Shown: positions 43,716-57,536 of the stretch, one piece after another
How positions within the stretch are numbered: position 1 is the first letter of the stretch
Layout: every line of letters starts with the position of its first letter
NCBI RefSeq assembly: GCF_002095385.1
Contig: NZ_MIPP01000024.1
Coordinates: forward strand, 1 to 62,111
From: Pantoea eucrina
GTDB taxonomy: Bacteria; Pseudomonadota; Gammaproteobacteria; Enterobacterales; Enterobacteriaceae
Direction: 5' to 3'
Length of the DNA stretch: 62,111 nucleotides
Position numbers and translations under genes: made by a program
Notes under the pieces: model-generated
What the model was told of the DNA's origin: nothing
Databases searched by the model: none
Seen by the model: only the letters and a program-made list of their open reading frames with translations

Positions 43716-43750
43716 TTCAGGCGCACTCCACTAAACATTCAGGAACTGTT

Positions 43751-44296
43751 ATGACGGTGAAATTACGCCCTCTGGAGCGGGAAGATCTGCATTTTGTTCA
43801 TCAGCTGGATAACAATGCCAGCGTAATGCGCTACTGGTTTGAAGAGCCTTATGAGGCGTTTGTTGAGCTCTCCGACCTCTATGACAAGCATATTCACGAT
43901 CAGACCGAACGACGCTTTGTGGTCGAGTATGAAGAGGAAAAAGCGGGACTGGTCGAGCTGGTGGAGATTAACCATGTGCACCGCCGCGCGGAGTTTCAGA
44001 TCATCATCGCGCCGGGGCATCAGGGGAAAGGCTTAGCCAGCAAGGCGGCGCGGCTGGCAATGGATTACGGTTTTTCCGTGCTGAATCTCTACAAGCTCTA
44101 TCTGATTGTTGATCAGGAGAATGAGAAAGCGATTCATATCTACAGTAAGCTGGGCTTCGAAGTCGAAGGCGTGCTGAAGCATGAATTTTTTATCAACGGT
44201 GAATACCGTAACACCATCCGCATGTGTATTTTTCAGCAGCAGTATCTCGCCCAGCATAAACCCGGCAACGCCATGGTCAAGCCCACCGCCCAGTAA
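43751..44296 (+). CDS. speG: Spermidine N1-acetyltransferase SpeG
   Basis: SpeG acetylates spermidine and spermine to limit polyamine toxicity. The ATG at 43751 follows AGGAACTG and gives 181 residues (E. coli 186), almost identical to E. coli over [40 protein letters not shown] and the acetyl-CoA motif [21 protein letters not shown]. It is a single gene flanked on both sides by palindromic repeats. Confidence 0.96.
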   Translation: MTVKLRPLEREDLHFVHQLDNNASVMRYWFEEPYEAFVELSDLYDKHIHDQTERRFVVEYEEEKAGLVELVEINHVHRRAEFQIIIAPGHQGKGLASKAARLAMDYGFSVLNLYKLYLIVDQENEKAIHIYSKLGFEVEGVLKHEFFINGEYRNTIRMCIFQQQYLAQHKPGNAMVKPTAQ

Positions 44297-44316
44297 GCAG
44301 CGAATTTTACAGGTTT

Positions 44317-44489
44317 GCAGGGGCGCATGAATGCGTCCCCTACGGTAATCCTGAGGCAGCTGAACATTATGCCAGGGGCGCATTAATGCGCCCCCTACGG
44401 CACCTGAACCCTTCGTAGGGACGCCATTAATGGCGCCCTGGCCGACGTTGCCGGGAATCTGCCAGGAGCGCATGAATGCGCCCCCCACG
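44317..44489. repeat. Cluster of four palindromic repeats between speG and a lipoprotein gene
   Basis: Copies at 44317-44345, 44371-44400, 44414-44443 (inverted orientation) and 44461-44489. The unit is about 28-30 bases: GCCAGGGGCGCATTAATGCG then CCCCCTACGG. The central GCGCATnAATGCGC is palindromic. A fifth copy lies upstream of speG. Confidence 0.85.
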
Positions 44490-44501
44490 AACCCGCGGGG
44501 G

Positions 44502-44924
44502 CTAGCGGCCGCGCGCGCCTGTTACGTTCAGTACCGGCTGCGGATGATCCGGCTTCAGGGTATACATCCCGCCATAGAACGGATCGACTAACAGCCAGCC
44601 CGGGAAGCCGAGCAGCGGAATATTTCCCAGCACGTACCAGAGATTGGCACTCGCCTCAATGGGCAGCGTCAGCGGGACATAGCCCGGGCTTTCCAGCATG
44701 ACCTGATAATGTTTTTTGCCGAAGTAACTGCCGTTTGATTTTGCCAGGTCTACGGTCTGGGGCGTGTAGCCCTGCGCCACCGCGCGCCCGGTCTCATCCT
44801 GTACCGTAAAGCGGGCGCCTTGCGGAATGGAGTCAATTTTTACCGGCTGCGTGTCTGTACCGACAATAGTGGCGCAGCCGCTTAGCAGCAGCGCGCAGGC
44901 GGGAAGAGTGTGTCGCAGGTTCAT
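44502..44924 (-). CDS. Lipoprotein with PEGA-like domain
   Basis: The 140-residue protein has a lipoprotein signal peptide with the lipobox LLSGC (cysteine 17), then TDTQPVKIDSIPQGARFTVQDETG, which resembles a PEGA carbohydrate-surface domain, and a hydrophobic segment (WYVLGNIPLLGFPGWLLVDPFYGGMY). The second residue after the cysteine is threonine, so outer-membrane sorting is likely. Function unknown. Confidence 0.8.
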   Translation of the reverse strand: MNLRHTLPACALLLSGCATIVGTDTQPVKIDSIPQGARFTVQDETGRAVAQGYTPQTVDLAKSNGSYFGKKHYQVMLESPGYVPLTLPIEASANLWYVLGNIPLLGFPGWLLVDPFYGGMYTLKPDHPQPVLNVTGARGR

Positions 44925-45023
44925 AGCAGATCCGCATCAGAGTCAGAGAGCACAGTGTAAACCGTGCTCTCTGGCTTTTCACTGACGACAATCGCGCTAT
45001 CAGTGTGCTTTTTTTGTGCTTAT

Positions 45024-45956
45024 TCAGCGTTGACAACAGGCAGCAATTGCCCGGATATCCTCAGGCGACGTCCGGCAGCAGCCGCCAATCAGCTGCGCAC
45101 CCGCCTGCTGCCATTCGCTAAACTTCTCCTGCAGCGTGCAGCCAGAGGGTGCCGAGTGCCAGCTTTTACTCTCTGCATCATATTGCTCGCCCGAGTTAGG
45201 GTAGACCAGCAGCGGCTTCTGCGTCAGCGCCTGCAGCGTCCGCAGCGCCGGTGTGACGCTCTCCAGCGCGATACAGTTGATCCCCACCGCCACCACCTGC
45301 GGTGCCGCGTTAATCACCTTCATCACGCTCTCAAGCGGCGTGCCGTCGCTGATATGCTCTGCATCACGCAGCGTAAACGAAAACCACGCGCTGCTTTGCG
45401 GAAATTCAGCCAGCAGCGCGATCAGCGCCTGCGCTTCACCAAACGACGGCAGCGTTTCACACGCCAGCAGATCGACACCCGCTTCCAGCAGCGCCGCCAC
45501 GCGCGGCCGGTGGAAATCTTTCATCTCTTCCGGCGGCAGCGCGTAATCGCCGCGATATTCGGCCCCGTTTGCCAGATAGGCGCCCCACGGCCCCACTGAA
45601 CCGGCGACCAGCAGCGGCGCCGTGGTGCCGGAAGCGGCGCGATAATCATCGCGTGCACGCTGCGCCAGCGTCACGCTCAGGCGAATCAGCTCGCCCGCCT
45701 TGCCGCTCTCCAGACCGCGCGCGGCAAAACCGCGCGGCGTTGCCTGATAGCTGGCGGTGATCGCCACCTGCGCGCCGGCAGCAAAGTAGTCGCGGTGCAC
45801 GGCATAAATCAGTTCCGGCTGCTCCATCAGCACCTTTGCTGACCAGAGGGAATCTGCCAGATCGCAGCCGCGCGCCTCCAGCTCGGTGGCCAGCGCGCCA
45901 TCAAGGATCAGCGGACGGGTCTGGGTGAGTGCTTCAGCAATCGGGTTACGCGGCAT
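45024..45956 (-). CDS. mmuM: Homocysteine S-methyltransferase MmuM
   Basis: MmuM uses S-methylmethionine to methylate homocysteine to methionine. The start at 45956 gives 310 residues, the E. coli length, and overlaps the mmuP stop by 11 bases; the longer open frame upstream is the shadow of mmuP. The zinc ligands are the cysteine of VGINCIALE and the pair in [12 protein letters not shown]. The N-terminal [18 protein letters not shown] is conserved. Confidence 0.95.
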   Translation of the reverse strand: MPRNPIAEALTQTRPLILDGALATELEARGCDLADSLWSAKVLMEQPELIYAVHRDYFAAGAQVAITASYQATPRGFAARGLESGKAGELIRLSVTLAQRARDDYRAASGTTAPLLVAGSVGPWGAYLANGAEYRGDYALPPEEMKDFHRPRVAALLEAGVDLLACETLPSFGEAQALIALLAEFPQSSAWFSFTLRDAEHISDGTPLESVMKVINAAPQVVAVGINCIALESVTPALRTLQALTQKPLLVYPNSGEQYDAESKSWHSAPSGCTLQEKFSEWQQAGAQLIGGCCRTSPEDIRAIAACCQR

Positions 45957-47358
45957 GGTTGCTCTCCTGCGTCTTAAGGGGTTTACGTCGCCGGGTAACA
46001 TAGTAAGCAGCATAACAGAGCAGTACAAACGGAATACCGCACCAGAGCGCAATGCGCTGCGACGGATCGAAGGCCAGGCCCACGCACGCCAGCAGGCAGA
46101 GCACAAACCCCAGCACCGGCACCACCGGATAGAATGGCGCGCGCCAGGCGAGCTGTCTGATATCTTTGCCTGCACGCACGTAGCGCCGGCGGAAAACGTA
46201 GTGCGAGGCGCAGATGCTGAGCCAGACGGCCACCACGGCAAAACCGGAGATCGCCGACAGCGCCACAAATACCGTATCCGGCGCGATCACGCTGGAGAAG
46301 AGCGCCAGCAGGCCCCCCAGCATGCTGATGGTGATCGCCAGCACCGGAATACCGCGCCGGTTCACGCGCGCAAAACAGCGCGGCAGCGTATTTTCATTCG
46401 CCAGCGACCAGAGCATGCGTCCGGAGGCATAGAGGCCGGAGTTAGCGGCGGAGAGGATCGCCGTGAGAATCACAAAATTGAAGATGTCAGCCGACCAGGG
46501 AATACCGATTTTTTCAAACACCAGAACAAACGGGCTTTTGACGATGCCCGCCTGGTCCATCGGGATAAGTGCCGCCAGCACAAACACCGTGCCGACAAAA
46601 AAGATAATCAGGCGCGCGACGGTAGTACGGATAGCCAGCGGCAGCGCTTTCTGCGGATCCTCGGTCTCCCCTGCTGCAATCCCAATCAGTTCAGTACCGG
46701 AAAACGCAAAGTTTACCGCCACCATGGTCATCAGAATCGGCAGCGTGCCGTGCGGTAGCCAGCCTGACGCCGTCAGGTTATGCAGGCCAGGCGCGGCAGA
46801 GCCATCTTTCAGCGGGATAAAGCCAAACATCGCGGCGCCGCCCAGCACAATAAAGGCGATGATGGTGACCACTTTAATGACTGAGAACCAGAACTCACCT
46901 TCGGCAAAAAAGCGCGTCGAGATGATATTCAGCAGATAGATAGCCAGGCAGAACACCAGGCACCAGAGCCAGACCGGCACCGTCGGGAACCAGTACTGCA
47001 TACAGAAACCGGCCGCGGTCAGGCTCGACCCCAGCGCCACGGTCCAGGTGAGCCAGTAGAGCCAGGCGACGGTATAGCCCGTGGCCGGGCTCAGATAACG
47101 TGCGGCATAGACGTGAAACGCGCCGGTTTCCGGCATCGCTACCGCCAGCTCGCCCAGGCAGGCCATGACCAGCCAGACCACCAGCGCGCCAATCAGATAG
47201 GCCAGCAGCGTGCCCGCTGCACCGGTGGTTGAGATGATATAGCCGGTATTGAAAAACAGGCCGGTGCCGATGACGCCACCCAGCGACAGCATCACCAGGT
47301 GCCGCACTTTCATCGTGCGTTTAAAACTTTCCTGCGGAGGGGTATTCGCGCTTTGCAT
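45946..47358 (-). CDS. mmuP: S-methylmethionine permease MmuP
   Basis: This 470-residue amino acid permease of the APC family has about 12 membrane segments, starting [31 protein letters not shown] and with the [23 protein letters not shown] motif. Paired with mmuM it imports S-methylmethionine, as in E. coli. A MetJ box lies just upstream. Confidence 0.93.
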   Translation of the reverse strand: MQSANTPPQESFKRTMKVRHLVMLSLGGVIGTGLFFNTGYIISTTGAAGTLLAYLIGALVVWLVMACLGELAVAMPETGAFHVYAARYLSPATGYTVAWLYWLTWTVALGSSLTAAGFCMQYWFPTVPVWLWCLVFCLAIYLLNIISTRFFAEGEFWFSVIKVVTIIAFIVLGGAAMFGFIPLKDGSAAPGLHNLTASGWLPHGTLPILMTMVAVNFAFSGTELIGIAAGETEDPQKALPLAIRTTVARLIIFFVGTVFVLAALIPMDQAGIVKSPFVLVFEKIGIPWSADIFNFVILTAILSAANSGLYASGRMLWSLANENTLPRCFARVNRRGIPVLAITISMLGGLLALFSSVIAPDTVFVALSAISGFAVVAVWLSICASHYVFRRRYVRAGKDIRQLAWRAPFYPVVPVLGFVLCLLACVGLAFDPSQRIALWCGIPFVLLCYAAYYVTRRRKPLKTQESNHAA

Positions 47359-47373
47359 ACTGATAATCCATAT

Positions 47374-47389
47374 GGACGTCTAAACTTCT
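47374..47389 (-). promoter_or_regulatory. MetJ operator upstream of mmuPM
   Basis: Two adjacent met boxes, GGACGTCT (7 of 8 to AGACGTCT) and AAACTTCT (6 of 8), lie 16-31 bases before the mmuP ATG. This predicts repression by MetJ with S-adenosylmethionine. Confidence 0.65.
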
Positions 47390-47490
47390 ATATGGATATA
47401 GAGTTATACGCATCCGCGCTGCGTTTTGCAACGTGGCAGAAACCGGGGATGGTGCAGGCCGGGAGAGCCCCGCGTTAACGGGGCGGGAAA

Positions 47491-47829
47491 TCAGGCGCCA
47501 AACACGCCCTGCAGATAGCGCTCCAGCGCAACGCGGGAGCTGAAACCGTGGGGAATACCGTAATGCTCCTGTGAATCACCCATCAGGTAGAGAGGGAATT
47601 GCGTGTAGTGATCGCAGGTTTTCATCTCTGAGGCGGGCTCAGCAAAGTGCTGGCTTTTCTCTTTCAGCGTAGGATGGATCACCAGCGCCGTGCGTCCCAG
47701 ACGCGCCTCACGGTTAACATAGACGTAGTTTTCACCACGACGGTAACCATAGGTTTTTGGCGTCAGAACATCCATTTCGAATCCTGCTTTTTCCAGTACG
47801 CGCGCAACCTCATCCGGACGTAAATACAT
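47491..47829 (-). CDS. ygaC: YgaC family protein (DUF2002)
   Basis: The 112-residue protein is close to E. coli YgaC (114): [38 protein letters not shown] and [23 protein letters not shown]. The ATG at 47829 follows GAGGAGC; ten extra codons upstream are not conserved. Function unknown; the E. coli gene is reported as Fur-regulated. Confidence 0.92.
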   Translation of the reverse strand: MYLRPDEVARVLEKAGFEMDVLTPKTYGYRRGENYVYVNREARLGRTALVIHPTLKEKSQHFAEPASEMKTCDHYTQFPLYLMGDSQEHYGIPHGFSSRVALERYLQGVFGA

Positions 47830-47977
47830 GCTTGCTCCTCTCTTCTCACAGCCCCGCAACCTTACAACAGACCTGGGGTACAGACATTCGGATTTTCCCT
47901 AAAGCCTGGCATAGCGCTGCGTTTAATCACGTATCGTCTACACTTAGTATTACGTTTTAAATTAAAGGGAGCGAAAA

Positions 47978-48292
47978 ATGTTTAATCGAACCACTAAAAA
48001 CGATGACATTGATATCAATCAGGATGTAAACGATCTGGCTGATTCGCTGGAAGCGTTGCTTAAGTCTTATGGCAGCGACGCCAAAGATGAAGTCGACAGC
48101 GCGCGCGACAAGGCGCAAAAATTGCTGAAGCAGACCCGCGCGAAAATGAACGGCAATAGTTCAGTTTCCCAGGCGGCACGCGATGCAGGCTATCAGGTTG
48201 ACGCCTACGTACGCGATAAGCCGTGGCATGGCGTAGGGCTGGGTGCCGCCGTGGGCCTGGTTCTGGGTGCACTGCTGGTGTCCCGCCGCTAA
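47978..48292 (+). CDS. ygaM: YgaM family membrane-anchored protein (DUF883)
   Basis: The 104-residue protein has a charged helical N-terminus (QDVNDLADSLEALLKSYGSDA) and a C-terminal transmembrane helix (GLGAAVGLVLGALLVSRR) as in ElaB/YqjD/YgaM. These DUF883 proteins tether ribosomes to the inner membrane in stationary phase. The E. coli YgaM is 109 residues. The ribosome site GGGAGCG precedes the ATG and a terminator follows. Confidence 0.92.
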   Translation: MFNRTTKNDDIDINQDVNDLADSLEALLKSYGSDAKDEVDSARDKAQKLLKQTRAKMNGNSSVSQAARDAGYQVDAYVRDKPWHGVGLGAAVGLVLGALLVSRR

Positions 48293-48308
48293 CCGGCACA
48301 TGATTCTG

Positions 48309-48339
48309 AAAAAGCCCTGCTGATGCAGGGCTTTTTTTT
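48309..48339 (+). terminator. Terminator after ygaM
   Basis: GCCCTGC, loop TGAT and GCAGGGC followed by eight T, with five A upstream. Confidence 0.9.
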
Positions 48340-48448
48340 GCCTTTCAGCGACCAGAAAAATTTTTTCCATTGCAAAAAGCGCAGCCTGCCTGGGTTGTTT
48401 TACCGTCAGAGCAATACCCCTTCAGTTATCGGGTTGACCGCCACAAAT

Positions 48449-48498
48449 ACCACATCTAGTATCTAATTATACAAAAGACGCTACATATTGATTTATAC
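48449..48498 (+). promoter_or_regulatory. Candidate NrdR box pair before nrdHIEF
   Basis: CCACATCTAGTATCT (from 48450) and CTACATATTGATTTA (from 48481) are similar and spaced 31 bases apart, three helical turns, as in known NrdR operators. Each is an imperfect match to ACAnnATATnnTGT. Confidence 0.45.
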
Positions 48499-48554
48499 CC
48501 GGTTGCGCCTGGCAACAGCAGCTATCTTCCTGTCACTAAAAGGAAATGCGAATC

Positions 48555-48797
48555 ATGAGCATTATTATTTACACTAAGAGTAACTGTGTCCAGTGTGATA
48601 CTACTAAAAATGCCCTGGACCGCTGCGGCATGACGTATCAGCTCATCAACCTTGATACCGCGCCGGAAGCGCTCGAAGAAATTAAAGCGCTGGGATACCG
48701 CCAGGTGCCGGTTGTCATGACGCCGGATGACAGCTGGAGCGGTTTCCGTCCGGATAAAATTGCTGCGCTGCGGCACTCCGCTGCGGTAAGTGAATAG
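48555..48797 (+). CDS. nrdH: Glutaredoxin-like electron donor NrdH
   Basis: NrdH reduces the class Ib ribonucleotide reductase and is itself reduced by thioredoxin reductase. The 80-residue protein has the redox motif CVQC (C11, C14) and the C-terminal WSGFRPD motif specific to NrdH. I prefer the ATG at 48555 because the AAGGA site ends only one base before the ATG at 48546. First gene of nrdHIEF. Confidence 0.95.
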   Translation: MSIIIYTKSNCVQCDTTKNALDRCGMTYQLINLDTAPEALEEIKALGYRQVPVVMTPDDSWSGFRPDKIAALRHSAAVSE

Positions 48798-48801
48798 CGC
48801 C

Positions 48802-49184
48802 ATGTATCCGCTGGTCTATTTTTCCAGCCGGTCAGAAAACACCCACAGGTTTATTACCCGCCTGGCGCTGCCGGCGCACCGCATTCCTGCAGAAGCTAAC
48901 CAGCGGCTGCAGGTTGACCACCCCTATATTCTGGTGGTGCCGAGCTATGGCGGCGGCGGTGTGCAGGGGGCCGTCCCGCGCCAGGTGATTCAGTTTCTTA
49001 ACGACAGCGCAAATCGTCGCGGCATCCGCGGCGTCATTGCCGCCGGCAACCGCAATTTCGGCAGCGGTTTCTGCCTGGCAGGCGACATCATTGCGCGTAA
49101 ATGTCAGGTGCCCTGCCTTTATCGCTTTGAAATGATGGGCACACCGGAAGACATTGCGCAGGTTAAAGCAGGAGTAACCCAATT

Positions 49185-49206
<22 letters not shown>
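48802..49206 (+). CDS. nrdI: Flavodoxin-like NrdI
   Basis: NrdI is a flavodoxin that supplies oxidant for building the dimanganese-tyrosyl radical in NrdF. The 134-residue protein shows [23 protein letters not shown] and [14 protein letters not shown], which bind FMN. I start it at the ATG at 48802, four bases after the nrdH stop; a GTG at 48790 would overlap nrdH. Confidence 0.95.
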
Positions 49207-52290
<3,084 letters not shown>

Positions 52291-52763
52291 TCGGCTCTGG
52301 CGCCAGGTGGGTAGTCCTCTCTGGCGCTCCTGATGCAACGCAGTGGCGGCTCTGCGGATCGCCACTCCGCGTAATGGCCTCACGCGCCCTGCGGAACGTC
52401 CTTATGATAAACGCAATCTCCTGTTTCATCCTGCCTTACTTATCTATCAACGCACCGGAATATTTCCGACACTCAGCGTCCGCTATTTAATTAATATCAG
52501 TGCCGTTAAAGCGCGATTTATCCGCATTTCACGCAGCGATTTGACTAAAACCTGCCAAATTTCACAAAAAATTCAGAAAAAATTGATCCGCGCTCATCCC
52601 TCGTGGGCTCTGGAATTAGCGGCAATAGTCAGGATGCATTTGCCGGAAATATTCTGTGCAAGGGTTGTCAGACACTCTCACTATGTTAGGTTATAGGGCG
52701 CTTAAATTTAATCAGGGTACAACAAGAAATAGTCAGACATTTAACCAGGAATGTAATTATTGC
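52291..52763. other. nrdF-proV gap (proU control region)
   Basis: An inverted repeat (AGTGGCG/CGCCACT, about 52341-52366) follows nrdF and may end its transcript. The rest is AT-rich toward proV, as expected for the osmotically controlled, H-NS-silenced proU promoter of E. coli. No gene is seen. Confidence 0.5.
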
Positions 52764-53960
52764 ATGGCAATTAAACTCGAAGTTAAAAATTTATATAAAG
52801 TATTTGGCGATCATCCGGAAAAGGCATTTAAGCTCATTGCGCAAGGCGCAAGCAAAGAGACAATTCTGGCGAAAACCGGTCTCTCAGTAGGCGTACAAAA
52901 TGCCAGTCTGGCCATTGAAGAAGGCGAGATCTTCGTCATCATGGGGCTGTCAGGATCTGGAAAGTCCACCATGGTTCGCCTTCTCAATCGTCTGATAGAG
53001 CCCACGCAGGGCCAGGTGATTATCGATGGTGTCGATATTGCTAAAATATCAGATAGCGAACTGCGTGAAGTACGCAGAAATAAGATCAGTATGGTGTTTC
53101 AATCCTTCGCGCTTATGCCACATATGACGGTACTGAATAATACCGCCTTTGGAATGGAATTAGCTGGCACGCCGCTTCATGAACGTCAGGAAAAAGCGCT
53201 TGAGGCATTGCGTCAGGTAGGGCTGGAAAATTATGCCAATGCTTATCCGGATGAACTTTCCGGCGGTATGCGTCAGCGCGTGGGATTAGCGCGCGCGCTG
53301 GCAATTAATCCCGATATTTTACTGATGGATGAAGCGTTCTCCGCTCTGGATCCCTTAATTCGTACCGAAATGCAGGATGAGCTGGTAAAGCTGCAGGCAA
53401 AACATCAGCGCACCATTGTCTTTATTTCTCACGATCTTGACGAAGCCATGCGTATTGGCGATCGCATTGCCATTATGCAGGGCGGCGAAGTGGTTCAGGT
53501 TGGTACGCCTGATGAGATCCTCAATAATCCCGCGAATGATTATGTCCGCACCTTTTTCCGCGGTGTGGATATTAGTCATGTCTTTAGCGCTAAAGATATT
53601 GCGCGCCGCAGTGCCGGAGCGCTGATCCGTAAAGCGCCCGGCTTCGGTCCGCGCTCCGCCATTAAGCTGCTGCAGGATGAAGACCGCGAGTTTGGCTATG
53701 TGCTGGAAAAACAGAAGTTTGTTGGCGTGGTCTCCAGTGATTCGCTGAAAGCGGCGCTGGCCGCCGGTGCCGGGCTGGATAGTGCGCTGCTGGAAGCCCC
53801 GCAGGCGGTGCCTGCTGATACCTCACTGAATGATTTGCTTTCCCATGTGGCGCAGGCGCCGTGCGCCGTACCGGTAGTCGGTGAAGATAATCAGTACGTC
53901 GGTATCATCTCTAAAAGCATGTTATTGCGCGCGTTAGACCGTGAAGGAGCCCAGCCATGA
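52764..53960 (+). CDS. proV: Glycine betaine/proline ABC transporter ATPase ProV
   Basis: ProV powers osmoprotectant uptake. Starting at 52764 ([25 protein letters not shown]) it has 398 residues (E. coli 400). Walker [24 protein letters not shown], Walker [17 protein letters not shown] and the H-loop [13 protein letters not shown] are present, followed by tandem CBS domains (about 280-395) that sense ionic strength in the family. It overlaps proW as ATGA. Confidence 0.96.
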   Translation: MAIKLEVKNLYKVFGDHPEKAFKLIAQGASKETILAKTGLSVGVQNASLAIEEGEIFVIMGLSGSGKSTMVRLLNRLIEPTQGQVIIDGVDIAKISDSELREVRRNKISMVFQSFALMPHMTVLNNTAFGMELAGTPLHERQEKALEALRQVGLENYANAYPDELSGGMRQRVGLARALAINPDILLMDEAFSALDPLIRTEMQDELVKLQAKHQRTIVFISHDLDEAMRIGDRIAIMQGGEVVQVGTPDEILNNPANDYVRTFFRGVDISHVFSAKDIARRSAGALIRKAPGFGPRSAIKLLQDEDREFGYVLEKQKFVGVVSSDSLKAALAAGAGLDSALLEAPQAVPADTSLNDLLSHVAQAPCAVPVVGEDNQYVGIISKSMLLRALDREGAQP

Positions 53961-55122
53961 GTAAACACACCGCCAACCCATGGGATAGCGCCAGCCAGAG
54001 CGCAGCGCAAACAACCACGCCTGATGCCAGCGCCGCCGATCCCTGGTCAGGTGCCGCTTCAGCCACGCCTGCAGAGAGCAGCACCGGTGGCGCAGATGCG
54101 TGGGGGGATCCCGCAGCCACCAGCGGCGGTCATGACGCTGCCACTGGCACGGCCAGCGGCAGCGACTGGCTCAACAGTGCACCTGCACCAGCGCCAGAAC
54201 ATTTCACTATCATGGACCCGTTCCATAAAACCTGGATTCCGCTCGACAGCTGGGTGACCGAGGGCATCGACTGGGTCGTGAACCACTTCCGCCCGCTGTT
54301 TCAGGGTATCCGCGTTCCGGTGGATTACATCCTGAGCGCCTTCCAGCAGCTGCTGCTGGGCATGCCGGCACCGGTGGCGATTGTGCTGTTCGCGCTGATT
54401 GCCTGGCAGATTGCGACGCCGGCGATGGGCATTGCCACGCTGGTTTCACTAATTGTAATTGGCGCGATTGGCGCATGGTCGCAGGCCATGGTAACGCTGG
54501 CGCTGGTGCTCACCGCCCTGCTGTTCTGTATTGTCATTGGGCTGCCGCTGGGTATCTGGCTGGCGCGCAGCGAGCGTGCCGCGCGTATCGTCCGTCCGCT
54601 GCTGGATGCGATGCAGACCACGCCCGCCTTTGTTTATCTGGTGCCGATTGTGATGCTGTTTGGTATCGGCAACGTACCAGGCGTGGTGGTAACCATCATC
54701 TTTGCGCTGCCGCCGATTGTGCGCCTCACCATTCTCGGTATTAAACAGGTGCCTGCTGACCTGATTGAAGCCAGCGAATCCTTCGGCGCCAGCCCGCGTC
54801 AGATGTTGTTTAAGGTCCAGCTGCCGCTGGCGATGCCAACTATCATGGCCGGGGTTAACCAAACGCTGATGCTGGCGCTATCAATGGTGGTTATCGCCTC
54901 CATGATCGCGGTCGGCGGACTGGGCCAGATGGTGCTGCGCGGCATTGGCCGCCTCGATATGGGGCTGGCCACCGTGGGTGCGTCGGCATTGTGATCCTCG
55001 CCATTATCCTCGATCGCCTCACGCAGTCGGTTGGCCGCGATAGCCGCAGCCGGGGTAGTCGTCACTGGTACAGCACCGGTCCGGTTGGCCTGCTACTGCG
55101 TCCGTTCAGTAAAAAAGCCTGA
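53957..55122 (+). pseudogene. proW: Glycine betaine/proline ABC transporter permease ProW, apparent frameshift near the end
   Basis: The reading frame stops at 54994 after [10 protein letters not shown]. Inserting one G at about 54981 (GGTGCG to GGTGGCG) restores [20 protein letters not shown] and the E. coli-like tail [20 protein letters not shown] to a TGA at 55120-55122. The first part is normal: a Ser/Ala/Gly-rich periplasmic N-terminus, membrane segments and the EAA loop region [17 protein letters not shown] one-base deletion, natural or in the assembly, would remove the last membrane segment. Confidence 0.88.
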
Positions 55123-55185
55123 TTTTTTTGGGCGGTCCGTCGTGGCCGCCCGTCTCCGACGTCACACGTAAAATAAGGAATGACT

Positions 55186-56181
55186 ATGCGCAAGACAGCT
55201 CTGTTCGCTGCCGTCCTGACGACGTTCGCCGCGACGCACGTGTCCGCCGCCGACCTGCCGGGTAAAGGCATTACCGTTAAACCGCTGCAAAGCACCATTG
55301 CTGAAGAAACCTTCCAGACGCTGATTGTCAGCCGCGCGCTGGAGAAACTCGGCTATAGCGTGGAGAAACCGGGCGAAGTCGATTACAACGTGGCTTACAC
55401 CACAATCGCTGCCGGTGACGCTACCTTTGTGGCCACTAACTGGCAGCCGCTGCACGACGATATGTATAAAGCCGCTGGCGGTGACAGCAAGTTTTACCGC
55501 GAAGGCACCTACGTTGGCGGTGCTGCCCAGGGCTATTTAATTGACAAAAAAACCGCTGAAAAATATCACATCACCAATATTGAACAGCTGAAAGATCCAA
55601 AAATTGCCAAACTGTTCGACAGTAACGGGGATGGTAAAGCGGACATGACCGGCTGTACGCCGGGCTGGGGCTGCGAAGCGGTGATTAATCACCAGAACAG
55701 CGCGTTTGGCCTGGCCGATACCGTTACCGCCAATATGGGTAACTATTCGGCAATGGTGGCCGATACGCTGGCGCGCTTCAAACAGGGTAAACCGATTCTC
55801 TACTACACCTGGACACCTTACTGGTTGAGCGATGTGCTGAAACCGGGCCGTGACGTAGTCTGGCTGCAGGTGCCGTTCTCCTCCCTGCCTGGCGAACAGA
55901 GCAAAGTGGATACCAAACTGGCAAATGGTGCGAATTACGGCTTTCCGGTGAACACCATGCATATCGTGGCGAACAGAGCCTGGGCAGAGAAAAACCCGGC
56001 CGCCGCGAAGCTGTTTGCGGAGATGAAGCTGCCGATTAAGGATATCAACGCGGAGAATGCCGCCATGCATGCGGGTCAGGCATCTGAAGCGGATATCAAC
56101 CATCATGTGGATGGCTGGATTAAAGGTCATCAGGCGGAGTTTGATAAGTGGATCAATGACGCTCTGGCCGCCGCGAAATAA
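55186..56181 (+). CDS. proX: Glycine betaine-binding periplasmic protein ProX
   Basis: ProX binds glycine betaine and proline betaine for ProVW. The ATG at 55186 has AAGGA at a good distance (a first ATG at 55180 overlaps it), giving 331 residues (E. coli 330). Signal peptide [21 protein letters not shown], then [12 protein letters not shown]. The tryptophan-rich ligand pocket region is conserved ([22 protein letters not shown]). Confidence 0.96.
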   Translation: MRKTALFAAVLTTFAATHVSAADLPGKGITVKPLQSTIAEETFQTLIVSRALEKLGYSVEKPGEVDYNVAYTTIAAGDATFVATNWQPLHDDMYKAAGGDSKFYREGTYVGGAAQGYLIDKKTAEKYHITNIEQLKDPKIAKLFDSNGDGKADMTGCTPGWGCEAVINHQNSAFGLADTVTANMGNYSAMVADTLARFKQGKPILYYTWTPYWLSDVLKPGRDVVWLQVPFSSLPGEQSKVDTKLANGANYGFPVNTMHIVANRAWAEKNPAAAKLFAEMKLPIKDINAENAAMHAGQASEADINHHVDGWIKGHQAEFDKWINDALAAAK

Positions 56182-56202
56182 ACGCCATCGTTTTATGTAG
56201 TC

Positions 56203-56236
56203 AGCGGGCGGCCTTCGGGTCGCCCGCACTGTTTCC
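56203..56236 (+). terminator. Hairpin after proX
   Basis: GCGGGCG and CGCCCGC close a stem with a TTCG tetraloop (56204-56227), followed by a weak T tract. Likely transcription stop for proVWX. Confidence 0.55.
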
Positions 56237-56357
56237 GTCGCCGATAAGCGCAGCGTGCGCTATAACGCACTGGTACGTCCTGTTAATTATCACAACTATG
56301 AAATAATTTTTTCGGTTACTATTATCCCCATATGATTATTTCACTGTGTATCCGCTC

Positions 56358-57536
56358 ATGAGCTCATCTCCGGCACGCCTCAGTGCCCCATTAGTGGCGC
56401 TGATGTCAGTCGCGACAGGGCTGGCGGTGGCCAGTAACTATTACGTGCAGCCGCTGCTCGATACGATTGCGCATCAGTTTGGTCTCTCTGTCAGCGTAGC
56501 GGGCTTTATCGTGACCACCGCGCAGCTTGGCTACGCCTGTGGATTGCTGCTGCTGGTGCCGCTGGGCGATATGCTGGAACGGCGTGCTCTGATTGTTTCA
56601 ATGAGCCTGCTGGCGGCGGGCGGCATGATGCTGACCGCCCTCTCCTCTTCGCTGACGCTGATGCTGCTGGGTACGGTGGTAACCGGTCTCTTCTCAGTGG
56701 TGGCACAGCTTCTGGTGCCGCTGGCGGCCACGCTGGCTGCTCCGGAAAAGCGTGGCAAAGTGGTAGGTACGGTCATGAGTGGCCTGCTGCTGGGCATTTT
56801 ACTGGCGCGTACCGTTGCCGGCGCGCTGGCTCAGGTTGCCGGATGGCGCAGCGTTTACTGGTGCGCCAGCGTGCTGATGATCCTGATGGCGCTGGCGCTG
56901 TGGCGCTATCTGCCGCGCTACCAGCAGCGCGTGCCGCTTAACTACCTGCAGCTGCTGCGCTCAATTTTCTCCCTGTTCAGCGCCGATCGGGTGTTACGTA
57001 CCCGGGCGCTGACCGGCTGCCTGAGTTTTGCAAACTTCAGCATGCTCTGGACTTCAATGGCCTTTCTACTCGCTGCACCGCCGTGGAATTTCAGCGAGGG
57101 CGAGATCGGCCTGCTGGGTCTGGCAGGAGCTGCAGGCGCGCTTGCGGCGCGTCAGGCGGGCGGACTGGCAGACCGGGGCAAAGCAAAACTCACCACCAGC
57201 GCCGGACTGGTGATCATGCTGATCTCCTGGGGCGTTACCGCACTCGGCAGCAGCAGCCTGCTGGCGCTGATTGCCGGCATTGTGCTGCTGGATCTGGCGG
57301 TTCAGGGCGTACATATCACCAACCAAAGCGTTATCTATCGCACTATGCCCGAAGCGCGTAATCGCCTGACGTCCGGCTATATGACCAGCTATTTTACCGG
57401 TGGGGCGCTCGGCTCGGTGATCTCGGCCAACGCCTTTCATCTGTTTGGCTGGTATGGCGTCTGTGCGGCGGGTGCCCTGGCGACGCTACTTAATCTGATA
57501 ATCTGGTGGCGTAACGCCAGCGCAGAGCCTGCCTGA
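56358..57536 (+). CDS. MFS drug-efflux-type transporter (YgaY position)
   Basis: A protein of about 392 residues with 12 membrane segments of the DHA1 family: LVALMSVATGLAVASNYYVQPLLDTIA, then PLGDMLERRALIV as the loop 2-3 motif. I start at the ATG 56358; a GTG at 56346 would add four residues. In E. coli the gene at this position, between proX and mprA, is the broken ygaY; here it is intact. Substrate unknown. Confidence 0.85.
   Translation: MSSSPARLSAPLVALMSVATGLAVASNYYVQPLLDTIAHQFGLSVSVAGFIVTTAQLGYACGLLLLVPLGDMLERRALIVSMSLLAAGGMMLTALSSSLTLMLLGTVVTGLFSVVAQLLVPLAATLAAPEKRGKVVGTVMSGLLLGILLARTVAGALAQVAGWRSVYWCASVLMILMALALWRYLPRYQQRVPLNYLQLLRSIFSLFSADRVLRTRALTGCLSFANFSMLWTSMAFLLAAPPWNFSEGEIGLLGLAGAAGALAARQAGGLADRGKAKLTTSAGLVIMLISWGVTALGSSSLLALIAGIVLLDLAVQGVHITNQSVIYRTMPEARNRLTSGYMTSYFTGGALGSVISANAFHLFGWYGVCAAGALATLLNLIIWWRNASAEPA

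Noticed and set aside
44317..44489. CRISPR array near speG
   Set aside because: Units occur in both orientations with spacers of unequal length; REP-like repeats fit better.
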